A stretch of DNA of 64,000 nucleotides. Source: Mimachlamys varia. Its lineage: Eukaryota; Mollusca; Bivalvia; Pectinida; Pectinidae. Shown here piece after piece: positions 11,148 to 22,643 of the stretch. How positions within the stretch are numbered: position 1 is the stretch's first letter; the number at the start of each line of letters is the position of its first letter. The translations under genes and the position numbers were made by a program. Location: the NCBI GenBank assembly GCA_947623455.1, contig OX392543.1:14506757-14570756 (forward strand). Direction: 5' to 3'. Under the pieces are notes generated by a model. That model was not told where the DNA came from and made no database searches. It saw only the letters and a program-made list of their open reading frames with translations.

Positions 11148-12579
11148 GCCAGCATCTGAAGCCAGCAGCGCTAGGGGTGGATGGGTACGGGAGGGGGATA
11201 CGTCCTCCTCTCGGAAGGGGAGTCTGGGGTGTCCTGAAGATTTCCTAGAGGTCTTTGGGGCATTTTAACGTGTTCTAGTGTCAATTTTCAGATATAATGA
11301 ATTAAAGAATAAACTCTCTTATTTTCTCGTACAATAGTCTGATTTAATTACCATTGTTTTAAAATTTTATTTTTTAGGAAAATCATGTGTACGCACCTGC
11401 GTACCCGAGTATTAAAATAATTAGCCTTTTTCATACAGGTAAAAATATAACCCTTTTTTTCTTGAGACCTCTTTAACAATATATTGCTGGTTTAAATAAA
11501 ATGTACATTTTCAAATATTCCAACATTAAAATGTACTGCTTCGTAATGAAATCAACAGGGAATTATATTATCTATATTAGCATCCAATGTATTCAAAATT
11601 TTAAACAGCTATCGCCGCTGAAGAATATTAGTGTCTACATGAAAAAGAAGAGGGAAATATTGATCAGCAAAACATCCGGGACTTTCTAAGAGTGTGTCCT
11701 AAATACATGAAATTCAGTTCGGGGTTTCTTTTGACCATGTTTTCAATAAACAGCTACAGAGTCACGGACGAACCTAATTATAATGTTTCATTGTTAAGGG
11801 AGTTGAGGCTTATTTCTATAGTCCATTAACTACAGGAAAGGTGGTCATTATCATCGAATAACGGTACCCGTTGTTTGTTTGTTTTTGCTTTTGTTAGATT
11901 ACGATCTGTTCGATACTAGCTATTGATCTGTAATTTTGCGGATGACATTTTCCTCATATAAAGCACATAAAATGGTCGAATAATAAATCATAATAAAATA
12001 ACAGGTTACGCCCATCTTGAATAATAAATTATTCAACTGTGCGAGACCTACATATAGACGACAAACCGACTCATAATCTTGGAGGTATAACACAGATGTC
12101 GAAATCAAAGTCTTTGTTTTTGTTCAACAGTAAAATTTATAAGCAATGAAAACATGAAAGAAGAATGCTAAGCTAAATAGAATCAGAAACATTTTATTAA
12201 TAGATATGTATTATTCACGGACAGACAGATAATCTAATTCCGTTGTATTGTTAGAATATTCATTGTCGTTGAAATAAATAACCCTGTATCCGCTTCATCC
12301 GTCTTCAACACTGGATATGGAAGTTCAAACCCTTAGTATAAAACATCGCAGCGTCTTCAGGTAGTTCATGGTTATAAAACCACTGCTGCGGTTGCGCGGC
12401 AATGCGCTCGAAATATAGTTCTCCAATAAGGTATACTAATCATTTTTGTTGGCTCGGAGGTAAGTGCGTGGGGGTCTAAGTGTGTGTAGGGGGTGGGGGT
12501 GGGGGCGGAAAACCTGAAGAAAACTCACTCTGTCGTCCAGATGATCCCCCTCTGCCTTCAACACTCGGCCACTGATATG
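11148..12579. other. Intergenic, nothing recognised apart from a G-rich patch
   Basis: Mostly AT-rich. A patch at about 12463-12512 contains several runs of five or six G's (ggggtgggggtggggg) and could form a quadruplex. No gene or dispersed repeat found. Confidence 0.45.
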
Positions 12580-12925
12580 TTATATAGAATAATAATAATT
12601 CGAGGCTCTTAAATACCGCTTTATCACGACCTTAAAAGTTTTACAAATTATTATCCGCGGTTATATGGCCTTAGCAACCAGCCAGTATCGTTCTCAACCC
12701 CCTGGGGAGCATACACTCGGTGCTACGATTTCTTTGCTCACAGCTGCTGTAGCATTCTACAATTTCTAGCACTACCCAACCGCGAACTCATTTACAGCTG
12801 AGTGGACTGGAACAAGCAGAGTAAAGCATCTTGCTCAAGGGTACAACACAAGTGCCGCGACCTGGACTCGAAGTTGCAATCCTTCGATCACAAGCCCAGC
12901 GTCCTACCACTAGACCACCGTGTCT
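12580..12925 (-). mobile_element. SINE family 2 copy
   Basis: Read on the minus strand it begins gacacggtggtctagtggta (A box), has a B box like cttcgagtcc, then a body containing ccttgagcaagatgctttac and gttccagtccactcagctg, and ends in an (att)n-type tail. Similar copies lie at 20178-20515 and 49690-50095. The words ttatata on both sides are a possible but imprecise target duplication. Its first bases are carried along in the tandem duplication that begins at 12917. Confidence 0.8.
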
Positions 12926-15187
12926 CACTTATATAAAACTAAGCATAAGAATTCCCTTGCTATGCTAAGGACTCGTTATTGTTTGTAATTTATGTTTGGC
13001 ATGCTACCACTCAATCGATAACTATATTCCATGTGTACTTTCATGTGTGTTTCCTTCATCTTTCTAGATACAAGGGGAACACTCAGGTTACGCCCATCTT
13101 TCTAGACACAAGGGGAACAATCAGGTTACTTACATCTTCCTAGATACAAGGAGAACACTCAAGTTACGTTCATCTTTTTAGATATAAGGGGAACACCCAG
13201 GTTACTTCCATCTTTCTAGATACAAGGGGAACACTCAGATTACGTTCATCTTTCTTGATACAGGGGGAACACCCAGGTTACGTCTATCTTTCTAGACACA
13301 AGGGGAACAATCAGGTTACTTACATCTTCCTAGATACAAGAAGAACACTCAAGTTACGTTCATCTTTTTAGATATAAGGGGAACACCCAGGTTACTTCCA
13401 TCTTTCTAGATACAAGGGAAACACTCAGATTACGTTCATCTTTCTTGATACAGGGGGAACACCCAGGTTACGTCCATCTTTCTAGATGCAAAAGGGAAAC
13501 CCAGGTTATCTCCATTTTACTAGATACAAGGGTAACACTCAGGTTACGTTCATCTTTCTAGATACAAGGCGAACACTCAGGTTGCTTCCATCTTTCTAGA
13601 TACAAGGGGAACACTGAGGTTACGTACACATTTTTAGATATAAGGGGAACACTCAGGTTACTTCCATCTTTCTAGATACAAGGGAACACTCAGGTTACGT
13701 TCATCTTTCTAGAAACAAGGGAAACACTCAAGTTACTTACATCTTTCTAGATACAAGGGGAACATTGATGTTACTTCCATCTTTCTAGATACAATGAGAA
13801 CACTCAGGCTACTTCCATCTTTCTAGTTACAAGGGGAACACTCATGGTACGTTCATCTTTCTAGATGCAAAGGGAACACTCAAGTAATCTCCATCTTTCT
13901 AGATACAAGGGGACCACTCAGGTTACTTACATCTTCCTAGATACAAGAAGAACACTCAAGTTACGTTCATCTTTTTAGATATAAGGGGAACACCCAGGTT
14001 ACTTCCATCTTTCTAGATACAAGGGAAACACTCAGATTACGTTCATCTTTCTTGATACAGGGGGAACACCCAGGTTACGTCCATCTTTCTAGATGCAAAA
14101 GGGAAACCCAGGTTATCTCCATTTTACTAGATACAAGGGTAACACTCAGGTTACGTTCATCTTTCTAGATACAAGGCGAACACTCAGGTTGCTTCCATCT
14201 TTCTAGATACAAGGGGAACACTGAGGTTACGTACACATTTTTAGATATAAGGGGAACACTCAGGTTACTTCCATCTTTCTAGATACAAGGGAACACTCAG
14301 GTTACGTTCATCTTTCTAGAAACAAGGGAAACACTCAAGTTACTTACATCTTTCTAGATACAAGGGGAACATTGATGTTACTTCCATCTTTCTAGATACA
14401 ATGAGAACACTCAGGCTACTTCCATCTTTCTAGTTACAAGGGGAACACTCATGGTACGTTCATCTTTCTAGATGCAAAGGGAACACTCAAGTAATCTCCA
14501 TCTTTCTAGATACAAGGGGACCACTCAGGTTACGTCCATTTTTCTAGATACAAGGGGAACACTCAGAATACGTCCATCTTTCTAGATACAAGGGGAACAC
14601 TCAGGCTACTTCCATCTTTCTAGATACAAGGGAAACACTCATGGTACGTTCATCTTTCTAGATAAAAAGGGAACACTCAAGTTACCTCCATCTTTCTAGA
14701 TACAAGGGGAACACTCAGGTTACTTCCATCTTTCTAGATACAAGGGGAACACTCATGGTACGTTCATCTTTCTAGATACAAAGGGAACACTCAAGTTACC
14801 TCCATCTTTCTAGATACAAGGGGACCACTCAGGTTACGTCCATTTTTCTAGATACAAGGGAAACACTCAGGATACCTCCATCTTTCTAGATACAAGGGGA
14901 ACACTCAGGTTACTTCCATCTGTCTAGATACAAGGGGAACACTCAGGTTACGTTCATCTTTCTAGATACAAGGGGAACACTCAGGTTTCGCTCATCTTTC
15001 TAGATACAAGGGGAGCACTCAGGTTACGTTCATTTTTCTAGATTCAAGGGGAACACTCAGGTTACGTTCAATTTTCTAGATACAAGGGAAACACTCAGTT
15101 AGATTTTAATTCCCTGAGGTTTGCCGTAGAGACATGGATCATAATAATCAAACTGACTTGTTTTTAATCTAAGATTGAACTATATTC
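12917..15187. repeat. Tandem duplication unit 1 (flank L, 38-bp array, flank R)
   Basis: Flank L runs from accgtgtctcac to tttcatgtgtgtttcc. The array follows at about 13055-15100. Flank R holds attccctgaggtttgccgta and gatcataataatcaaactga. Units 2 and 3 repeat the same three parts in the same order, and unit boundaries read aaattc (or atattc) followed by accgtg. Confidence 0.85.
13055..15100 (+). repeat. 38-bp minisatellite, about 54 copies
   Basis: Consensus unit is catctttctagatacaaggg followed by gaacactcaggttac(g/t)tc. The spacing of successive catctttcta words is 38 (for example 14954 to 14992). Higher-order copies exist: a 607-base block at 13321-13927 recurs at 13928-14534, and a 5-unit (190-base) block at 13131 recurs at 13321. 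Spacers are not unique, so this is not a CRISPR array. Confidence 0.9.
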
Positions 15188-16920
15188 ACCGTGCCTCACT
15201 TATATAAAACTAAGCATAAGAATTCCCTTGCTATGCTTAGGATTCGTTATTGTTTGTAATTCATGTTTGGCAAGCTACCAATCCATCGATAACTATATTC
15301 CATGTGTACTTTCATGTGTGTTTCGTTCATCTTTCTAGATACAAGGGGAACACTCAGGTTACTTCTATCTTTCTAGATACAAGGGAAACACTCAGGTTAC
15401 AGTTGTGGTATCGCACAACGCACCAAAAACTGCGTGCGTGCATCGTGCATACATCGTGCACACATCGTTCGCCCATGGTGCGCACAACCGGGCGATCTAA
15501 AGATCGTGCGTTTAAGTGTGCGATTTAATCGCACACACGCACGATTTGGTACAATTGGTCGATACATATTACGGAATGAAAAACATATGGAACCCTCTTG
15601 TTCAAAAACTATTTAAATTCGCATCATATTTATTGGGATTATGTCAATTTAACAATATACAGTAAACAGTATTACAGTGATCATAAGACAGCCAAGTGCG
15701 GGTTAAGTTACCAGGTATCAGAATATGTAAATAACATGCCGGAGTTTTACCTGTCCCGTGTGCGGCGATACGCTACGACAGCCATTACCGAGCGACCGTT
15801 ATGAAAACAAACTGGACTCTTATATCAGTTATTTGAAAAACCCTCCCCTCCCAAACACGTTACCTGTGTTTTCACACCTAGGCGAGTGTTGTAAGTGCCC
15901 CGGGCCAGAGATATCTACATATATTGGCCATGTACAGGTACAGTTTATAACTTGGTAAAACTGGCAATATTTACTTGAATGAGAACTTGTTAATATGAGT
16001 TGAAAGTTTACATAAATGTGTCTATTTGGTTTGTTTCTAAAACTACAGAAAGACTATTATTAATTTTTAGAAATATATAGATAGAACTATCAGCTAATGT
16101 AAATAGTTAAAATATAGAAATATGTTTGAAACAACTAGCGCGAACCCGTATATATTGTTAAACCATTTCTAAATTTACATCAACCACGATTGTCATCGCA
16201 CAATGTTAGTCAATCGTGCGCCCACATGTGCGTTAGAAATAATCGCCAAGGATCGCATCGTTCGCACATCGTGCATACACCGTTCGCCCATCGTGCGCCC
16301 ACCGCACATCGTGTAACGTTGTGCGATGCCACAACTGTACCTCCATCTTTCTAGATACAAGGGAAACACTCAGGTTACTTCCATCTTTCTAGATACAAAG
16401 GGAACATTCAGGTTACGTCCATCTTTCTGGATATAAGGGGAACACTCAAATTACTTCCATCTTTCTAGATACAAGGGGGGGGGCACTCAGGTTACGCCCA
16501 TCTGTCTAGATACAAGGGGAACACTCAGGTTACGTTCATCTTTCTAGATACAAGGGAACACTCAGATTACGTTCATCTTTCTAGATACAATGGGAACACT
16601 CAGGTTACTTCCATCTTTCTAGATTCAAGGGAAGCACTCAGGTTACGTTCATCTTTCTAGATACAAGGGGAACACTCAGGTTTCGCTCATCTTTCTAGAT
16701 ACAAGGGGAATACTCAGGTAACGTTCATCTTTCTAGATACAAGGGGAGCACTCAGGTTACGTTCATTTTTCTAGATTCAAGGGGAACACTCAGGTTACGT
16801 TCAATTTTCTAGATACAAGGGAAACACTCAGTTAGATTTTAATTCCCTGAGGTTTGCCGTAGAGACATGGATCATAATAATCAAACTGACTTGTTTTTAA
16901 TCTAAGATTGAACTAAATTC
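15188..16920. repeat. Tandem duplication unit 2, interrupted by a transposon
   Basis: Flank L (15188-15326), a short 38-bp array (15327-15399 and 16338-16832) and flank R (16833-16920). Without the inserted element at 15400-16337 the unit is about 795 bases. Confidence 0.85.
15400..16337. mobile_element. 938-bp TA-target TIR transposon inside the minisatellite
   Basis: Ends cagttgtggtatcgcacaac and the reverse complement cagttgtggcatcgcacaac differ at one position. TA at 15398-15399 and at 16338-16339 is the target duplication. Removing the element plus one TA restores ggttacctccatc, a sequence seen in other array units. TA duplication suits Tc1/mariner or a related superfamily. Subterminal regions are rich in the word catcgtgc and close relatives. 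Internal frames of 60 to 92 residues resemble nothing I know, so it is probably non-autonomous. Confidence 0.9.
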
Positions 16921-17331
16921 ACCGTGCCTCACTTATATAAAACTAAGCATAAGAATTCCCTTGCTATGCTTCAGATTCGTTATTGTTTGAAATTCATGTT
17001 TGGCAAGCTACCAATCCATCGATAACTATATTCCATGTGTACTTCCATGTGTGTTTCGTTCATCTTTCTAGATACAAGGGAAACACTCAGGTTACTTCCA
17101 TCTTTCCAGATACAAGGGGGGACGATCAGGTTACGTTCATCTTTCTAGATAGAAGGGAACACTCAGGTTACGTTCATCTTTCTAGATACAAGGGGAACAC
17201 TCAGGTTACGTTCATTTTTCTAGATACAAGGGAAACACTCAGTTGGATTTTAATTCTCTGAGGTTTGCCGTAGAGACATGGATCATAATAATCAAACTGA
17301 CTCGTTTTTAATCAAAGATTGAACTAAATTC
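16921..17331. repeat. Tandem duplication unit 3, short array
   Basis: Flank L (16921-17059), about five 38-bp units (17060-17243) and flank R (17244-17331). It ends at aaattc, after which unique sequence starts. The 92-residue frame at 16983-17261 is a product of the repeat. Confidence 0.85.
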
Positions 17332-17840
17332 TTCATCTTTTAAAAATTCGTATAACTGATACCCCTTCCTGTCTATTTACAAGTGTACAGCTTAGAGCAG
17401 TTTTCATTTGAATTATTTTTCGCTTCACAGAGGAGGATTTTTTTTCACCGATGAGTCATACCAGGACGAAACAGTTGTATGGTGCAGTGGAGGTCATGTT
17501 TTTCATTCTGTATCGACCACAGGTGCAATTTATTACATGTTTATTTGTCTAGCGGAAACATGTGTCACCAACATACTGTCGTTTTCCCCACAGTACTTAG
17601 ACGTCATCATCTCACACTCAGTTTTCTGTGACACGTGTAATGTAGCTGTATAGATTAGCACCCCGTAATGCAGGGTTCGTCTTCAACACGTCGGCAAAGT
17701 AATAACTTATCTTATATATCTAATAGTCGTTATTCCTAAAAACTATTTAGGTCTTGGTGTCAATTAATCATACATTTGGGTAAGCATTCAATAAATTATA
17801 TTTTTAACATATTTAGTCGAATATATGATAAGACGCACAT
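17332..17840. other. Intergenic, nothing certain
   Basis: An 81-residue plus-strand frame (17408-17653) has several cysteines and mixed composition but no family resemblance and no visible splice context. Left unassigned. Confidence 0.4.
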
Positions 17841-18075
17841 TGTTTTGTGTAGTGGCGAGCCTCGAACACGGTCAATCCCCTCCCCATTATTCCCGCGGTG
17901 TCGCTTCCCTTCAAAACTTTGTTTATCTGGTAAGGGTCACCTGCATGACCTCGTGGGTTTTCCCCGAGTACCCCGGTTTCCTGCAACAATGAGACCCCAG
18001 GCGCGATAACACCTGGGCCAACAAGAGTGCTTAAAGTATGTTGGATAACTTGTTTCATAATTGTTATAAAATGAA
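17841..18075 (+). mobile_element. SINE family 3 copy, plus orientation
   Basis: The head is decayed (gcctcgaacacggtc). The body gggttttccccgagtacccc and the tail gttggataacttgtttcat match 6598-6803 read on the opposite strand. Confidence 0.7.
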
Positions 18076-18395
18076 TAAAGTCAAAAACCTATGTAAATTT
18101 GAATTCTATTTTACAAAAGATTTCCGCTTCGACTTGATAGTAACAACTGCCTACTTCAAATAGAGAATAATTTATACAGTGTGTGTCAAATACTTGCACA
18201 CACTGACGCCGACATGAAATTTACTCACTTAATAAGGGTTTGATCCTATTTTCAACATTCTCGTAAAAAAATACACTCAAAACTCGTCTCAATAAAAAAT
18301 ATAAGATTCAATTTTATCAATTAATACATAAATTAGTTTATTTCTTTCGGACTCCTTTTTAGACTGTTTTTTGTTTGATTTCTACATATAGCGTT
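18076..18395. other. AT-rich intergenic, nothing recognised
   Basis: No repeat and no frame of note. Confidence 0.5.
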
Positions 18396-18610
18396 GTCGT
18401 GGGGGAGCGGTGATCGAGTGCCAAATTCCCTACGCTACCGGATCAAGGATTTGAGGTCTGCGTTGAGTTATCTTACTAGCCGCAGGTCGGTGGTTTTTCC
18501 ACGTGTACTCTGGTTTTCCTCTACCACTAAAACCTAGTACGTCCCGAAGTGATAATCGCTGCTACAAATGTATCAAAACATAGAAGTAATTAATATGTTT
18601 CGATGAATCT
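18396..18610 (+). mobile_element. SINE family 1 copy, diverged
   Basis: Body blocks ccgcaggtcggtggtttttc, then cacgtgtactctggttttcc and aaaacctagtacgtcc are in the same order as in the other family members. The tRNA-like head (gagcggtgatcgagtgcc, ggatttgaggtc) is eroded. Confidence 0.7.
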
Positions 18611-18799
18611 ATGTAGTGTGATTATTTTTTCACCGGTCAAATATTTTATTAACAATCTGAATATCGTTGAATAGGTTTAAGTACAATATGTACGTCACTA
18701 ACCAAACACCGATGACTGAAATGTATTTTTGGTCGAAATATCAAGTTTATATCACATGACTCTATTAAACGTAATTCCCACGGCAGCAACCGTTGTAAG

Positions 18800-18818
18800 C
18801 CCCCCCCCCCCCCCCCCC
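18800..18818 (+). repeat. Poly-C run of 19
   Basis: Uninterrupted C homopolymer followed by a pyrimidine-rich ttctcctcttccccttcctc stretch. On the minus strand this gives a poly-glycine/arginine-rich frame with no gene character. Its length may be affected by sequencing error. Confidence 0.9.
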
Positions 18819-18994
18819 TTCTCCTCTTCCCCTTCCTCTTATGCATCAAAATAACATTAATCACTTGATTTGTACTTACATGTAAACGAAAAGTGCTTTA
18901 TTTTTTTAAATAAATTGTTAGCTTTTAATGTCAAACATGTTATTGAGCTTCTCCTCAATGTGTACCTGTAACTTTTTCTAAACGATCAGCTTAA

Positions 18995-19386
18995 AGGCCC
19001 AATATACGTAACTTCAGGGAAATGTTCGTGATTCTGAAAAATTCTGAAAAAAAAATCCAGTTGATAACCATGCAAAAATAAGCCTAAAACGAAGTAAACC
19101 TGAGCGGTAACTAACAAGAAACTCTTAACAAAAAAATCCAAAGAATTGAAAATAATTCAGGTGGGGCCCACTTCAACAACAAACGTTAACCGAAGGTAGA
19201 AGACAGTTCGAAATGGACGCGTGTTTACAAATAGCGTGTTTCAACTGCTGCTGTACCGATAACCGCGAAATAATTCATCTTGAATATTGCTGATATCAGT
19301 TTATCTTAACAAAATCTATCAATATAATAAGTTATTAGGCTTGATTTCCGCTTCAAGTTTTGCCGAAAGTTACGTATATTGGGCCT
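18995..19386. mobile_element. TTAA MITE family A, intact-looking copy
   Basis: TTAA at 18991-18994 and 19387-19390 flanks ends aggcccaatatacgtaactt and the reverse complement aggcccaatatacgtaactt, an exact match. The interior has no coding frame. It is the best reference copy for the family in the window. Confidence 0.9.
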
Positions 19387-19496
19387 TTAATGCATAAATG
19401 GCGGAAGGTAAAGTACACCCCTAGTATACATGTAGACACGCAATGTTATTTTTTTTAAATTTGTATGCATTGGTTGGTGTGTGTGGTGGTGGTGGT

Positions 19497-19524
19497 GGGG
19501 GGGGGGGGGGGGGGGGGGGGGGGG
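19497..19524 (+). repeat. Poly-G run of 28 after a (gtg)n tract
   Basis: A gtgtgtggtggtggtggt stretch passes into 28 uninterrupted G's. Quadruplex-prone and likely length-polymorphic. Confidence 0.9.
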
Positions 19525-19633
19525 CTAACCACACTACAGGAGTAGGGTATTACTACGTATAATCACTTTCTAATGTCACTGTTCGGCGTAAATAGCGCAG
19601 TCCAGTGTCTGATTACATGTAAACAATTTTATA

Positions 19634-19808
19634 CACGGCACCTCGTTATCTCGAACTTTTGTAACTCGAAGACATCAGTTAATTCGAATCATTTTGTCGC
19701 TCCCAGGCAGGACATAACACTAAGTATTCAAACTCACTTACCTCGAATAAACGGATAACTCGAAGCGTTTTCGTGGACCCGTCGACTTCGGGATAACGAG
19801 GAACGACT
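19634..19808. mobile_element. Small pogo/Tigger-like MITE
   Basis: Inner ends cctcgttatctcgaa (left) and cctcgttatcccgaa (reverse complement of right) match with one difference, and outer bases are less similar. A cctcgttat-type terminus is reminiscent of pogo-group Tc1/mariner elements. TA dinucleotides lie close to both ends, but an exact TA duplication is not certain. Confidence 0.6.
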
Positions 19809-19983
19809 TATAAACCATATCATAAACTTTCTTTAAGTATTGTGTAATCAATGCTAAACTTCATTATTTCGTACACGTTTAATCAACCAAAAAGAACTAT
19901 TTCGAAGATTTCGGCTTTTGTTTTATTTATAGCACAGCAGCATATCATATGATCATCATAAACAAATATCGAAGTTTTCTAAG

Positions 19984-20612
19984 GCACCTTTTTACAAGAG
20001 AAATAAAATATGTTTATGTTTTTACAATATTGACAGATATATGATCAAGACTCGGTAAACAAACTCCATTGTCAGCAATCAAAACATATTATAAATAAAA
20101 TTGTAAATGCATTACAGGTAAAACTCCATGGCACCATTTTACAAGAGAATCAATATGTGTTTATGCTTTTACAATTTTAATAATAATAATAATAAATCGA
20201 TAATTTTATATCACCTTAAAGGCCGTCTCAAAGCGGTCCACACATTTTTATCCGTAGTTATAGGGCCTTAGCAACCAGCCAATATCGTTCTCAACTCCCT
20301 GGGAATCATACAATCGGTGCTGCAATTTCGGCGCTCATAGCTAGCATTCTACAATTTCTAGCACTAACCAACCACGTACTCTTTTACAGCTGAGTAGACT
20401 GGAACAAGCAGAGTAAAGTATCTTGCTCAAGGATACAACACAAGTGCCGTGACCGGGACTCGAACTCGCTACCTTTTGATCACGGGCACGACGTCCTGAC
20501 ACACAGTGTGTCATATATTGACAGATTTTTTATCCAAAATCGGGTAAACAAACTCAATGTGTCAGGAATCAAAACATATTATACATAAGATTGTAAATGC
20601 ATTATCGGTAAA
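19984..20612. repeat. About 145-bp tandem duplication split by a SINE
   Basis: Words caccatttttacaagagaa, cggtaaacaaactc and gaatcaaaacatattata-like blocks occur at 19984-20129. They occur again in order at 20130-20177 and 20516-20612, with the SINE at 20178-20515 in between. Confidence 0.75.
20178..20515 (-). mobile_element. SINE family 2 copy
   Basis: The minus-strand head (B box like gttcgagtcc) and the body blocks ccttgagcaagatactttac and gttccagtctactcagctg match the copy at 12580-12925. The tail is (att)n. It interrupts the tandem duplication above, so it inserted after the duplication or was kept in one copy only. Confidence 0.8.
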
Positions 20613-20782
20613 ACTTAGTATAAAGAATTTTTTTATCCAAAAATCAAACGTTAAAAAATGTACAGAAACACATTAATTAGATAAAGAGGGATTTTACGGC
20701 AAAATAATGGCTAACACAAATAATTTTCGATGATGTAATGAAAAATGTGATTGAAAATTGCAAATATGATTGAGAACATTTG

Positions 20783-20822
20783 CATGATGATGATGATGAT
20801 GATGATGAAGATGATGATGATG
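20783..20822 (+). repeat. (ATG)n microsatellite
   Basis: About 13 atg/atga triplets with one aag interruption. Confidence 0.9.
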
Positions 20823-21202
20823 TTTGTTTTCTGATATATATTTGATGGCATGTACCTTTTTTTAAAGGATAAACTTTAAGGCAAGTTTCAGATCGGGAAT
20901 AAAATAACTACCCTCGGTATCTGGATTCTGTCTGAATCGCTTGTGGCGCTACGGCACTAAGATATGGGAAAAAACAAGTAAACAAAAAAAAATAGAAATA
21001 AAAAAATAAACATAAAATAACAAACGTCAAAACTAGAACTAGACATTATAATTGCTGGTCACAATCACATGGAACCATGAAACATGGCATTGGTCCTCAA
21101 GTTACATAAACAACTAAAACACTCTCAGTATAAACTAAGTAGGAAGATAAAACAAGATGTAATATTGTATATTTACACCTGCTCGGTATACTTCCATTGT
21201 TG
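20823..21202. other. AT-rich intergenic, nothing recognised
   Basis: Contains A-rich tracts near 20970-21010. No repeat or frame of note. Confidence 0.5.
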
Positions 21203-21724
21203 AGCCCCAATCACAGTGAGCCATGCCCACGGTTCTATATACCGGGGTAAACTGTACCCAATTTTGGCGCGAACACAGTGTTTACTATGATACTGTTACG
21301 ATATGTCACGATGATCCAAGGTTTTAATACGACTGTACTACAGCTGACACCGGTGATACTACGGTTATCACTGCGGATCAGTACGATGGGTCACGGTACA
21401 TCCCGATAGCACTACGGTACCACTACGATTTCACGACGATTTGCCCCGGTTCTAGTACGGCAATTCCAAATTTCTGCGGTGCTTCACCGTAGAGCAGACC
21501 GGAACCGGAAATGACACCACGGTCATTTCCGGTTTGCCACGGAATCGTGGACGGTAGTCATACGGTGCCACTACGACCCTAAAATACTACGATTCGACTA
21601 CGAGCTACAGTCCAACACAAATTGACACAGATCGACCCAGCTTGAGTACGGACTCGCTACGGATTAATTACACGACGTACGTAGCTCACCGTGGCTTAAA
21701 ACCGACATGGTATGACTGGGGCTT
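21203..21724. mobile_element. GC-rich TIR element, about 520 bp
   Basis: Left end agccccaatcacagtgagcc and the reverse complement of the right end agccccagtcataccatgtc share an imperfect terminal repeat, with ccacgg following in both. The interior is unlike its surroundings: rich in CG and in words such as ccactacga, tacggt and cacggt. A central palindrome (accggaaatgac...gtcatttccggt) lies near 21500-21535. No frame of note. A transposon superfamily cannot be assigned. Confidence 0.65.
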
Positions 21725-21994
21725 CATGCATTGAAAAGGCAACTGGTGTTATGAGACTGTAGCAACATCCAATTTTGTTACGTCATTGATCTCTATTTTG
21801 AAGTAATCAATTACATTGTTCAATAACTGCGCGAAATAACTAAACAAAGTATAGTTATCAAAATGTGCAAATGGCTAATAGATAATTTAGCAAACATTGT
21901 GACATGTCCACATTATGTGGCGAAGATTGATTATGCATATACTTATGATGTGTAATATGTGCACGTTCATATAGTTTGTCGTGCTACAGTATCG

Positions 21995-22215
21995 CTGACT
22001 TATTCAATAGGGCCGCGGGGGATTACCCGACATTCCACCTCTAGCCCTCCAACTCTCGGTTGCGAGTTCGAAAACCACGTAGGGCAGTGGCCAGGAACGG
22101 ACTGTAGGTCGGTGGTTTATCTCCAGGTATTCAGGCTTTTCTCCACCTTCAAACCTGGCACGTCCTTAAATGACCCTGACTTTTCATAGGACGTAAAGCA
22201 AAAATACACCTAACT
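21995..22215 (+). mobile_element. SINE family 1 copy
   Basis: The tRNA-like head (ggccgcgggggattacccga, B-box-like gcgagttcgaaaa) is followed by ctgtaggtcggtggtttatc, tccaggtattcaggcttttc and acctggcacgtccttaaatg. The end taggacgtaaagcaaaaat is the expected 3' tail. Confidence 0.75.
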
Positions 22216-22596
22216 AAACCAATGAATTATTTGATTGGGTTTGATAGCGAATTCATAAATGCACACGTCCATATTTACACAAAACACAGCACAGCACGCT
22301 CCAGACGAAGATGAACATATTTTGAGGCATACCTTAGATGTCCTCAGAATAATGGAGTTTTCATGACTAGTGATAAGTAAACACGCAAGTCTATTTGGGA
22401 TCAATCTGATTAAAACCATATCTTGATCTCCGAGCCGTTCCGTAAACTTCTCTCTTCTGCGTTAAGATCTGAGATAATCCCATAGGGGGTCATGTCCCGA
22501 TGACCTTTTGCATTAGCCAATCAAATCACTCCTGTCAGAATCTTGACAGTGAAATTTTGAGGTGACAAAGCTTGCATAATCGCATTTGTCTGTTTA
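22216..22596. other. Intergenic, nothing recognised
   Basis: Lies downstream of the glycosyltransferase on its strand. A 69-residue minus frame (22210-22419) shows no family resemblance. Confidence 0.45.
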
Positions 22597-22643
22597 GTCA
22601 TTTCGTCACCAGTAAGTGCACATGGATTATGTGACGAAATGGC
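22597..22643. repeat. Inverted repeat gtcatttcgtcac
   Basis: gtcatttcgtcac at 22597-22609 pairs with gtgacgaaatggc at 22631-22643 with one mismatch and a 21-base loop. The right arm opens the dispersed repeat below. Confidence 0.7.

Noticed and set aside
13055..15100. CRISPR-like 38-bp repeats
   Set aside because: The repeats are contiguous with no spacers.
16983..17261. 92-residue plus-strand frame shared with 15250-15528
   Set aside because: It is a product of the duplicated flank and the 38-bp array.
18649..18864. Glycine/arginine-rich minus-strand frame
   Set aside because: Caused by the poly-C and pyrimidine-rich run at 18800-18840.
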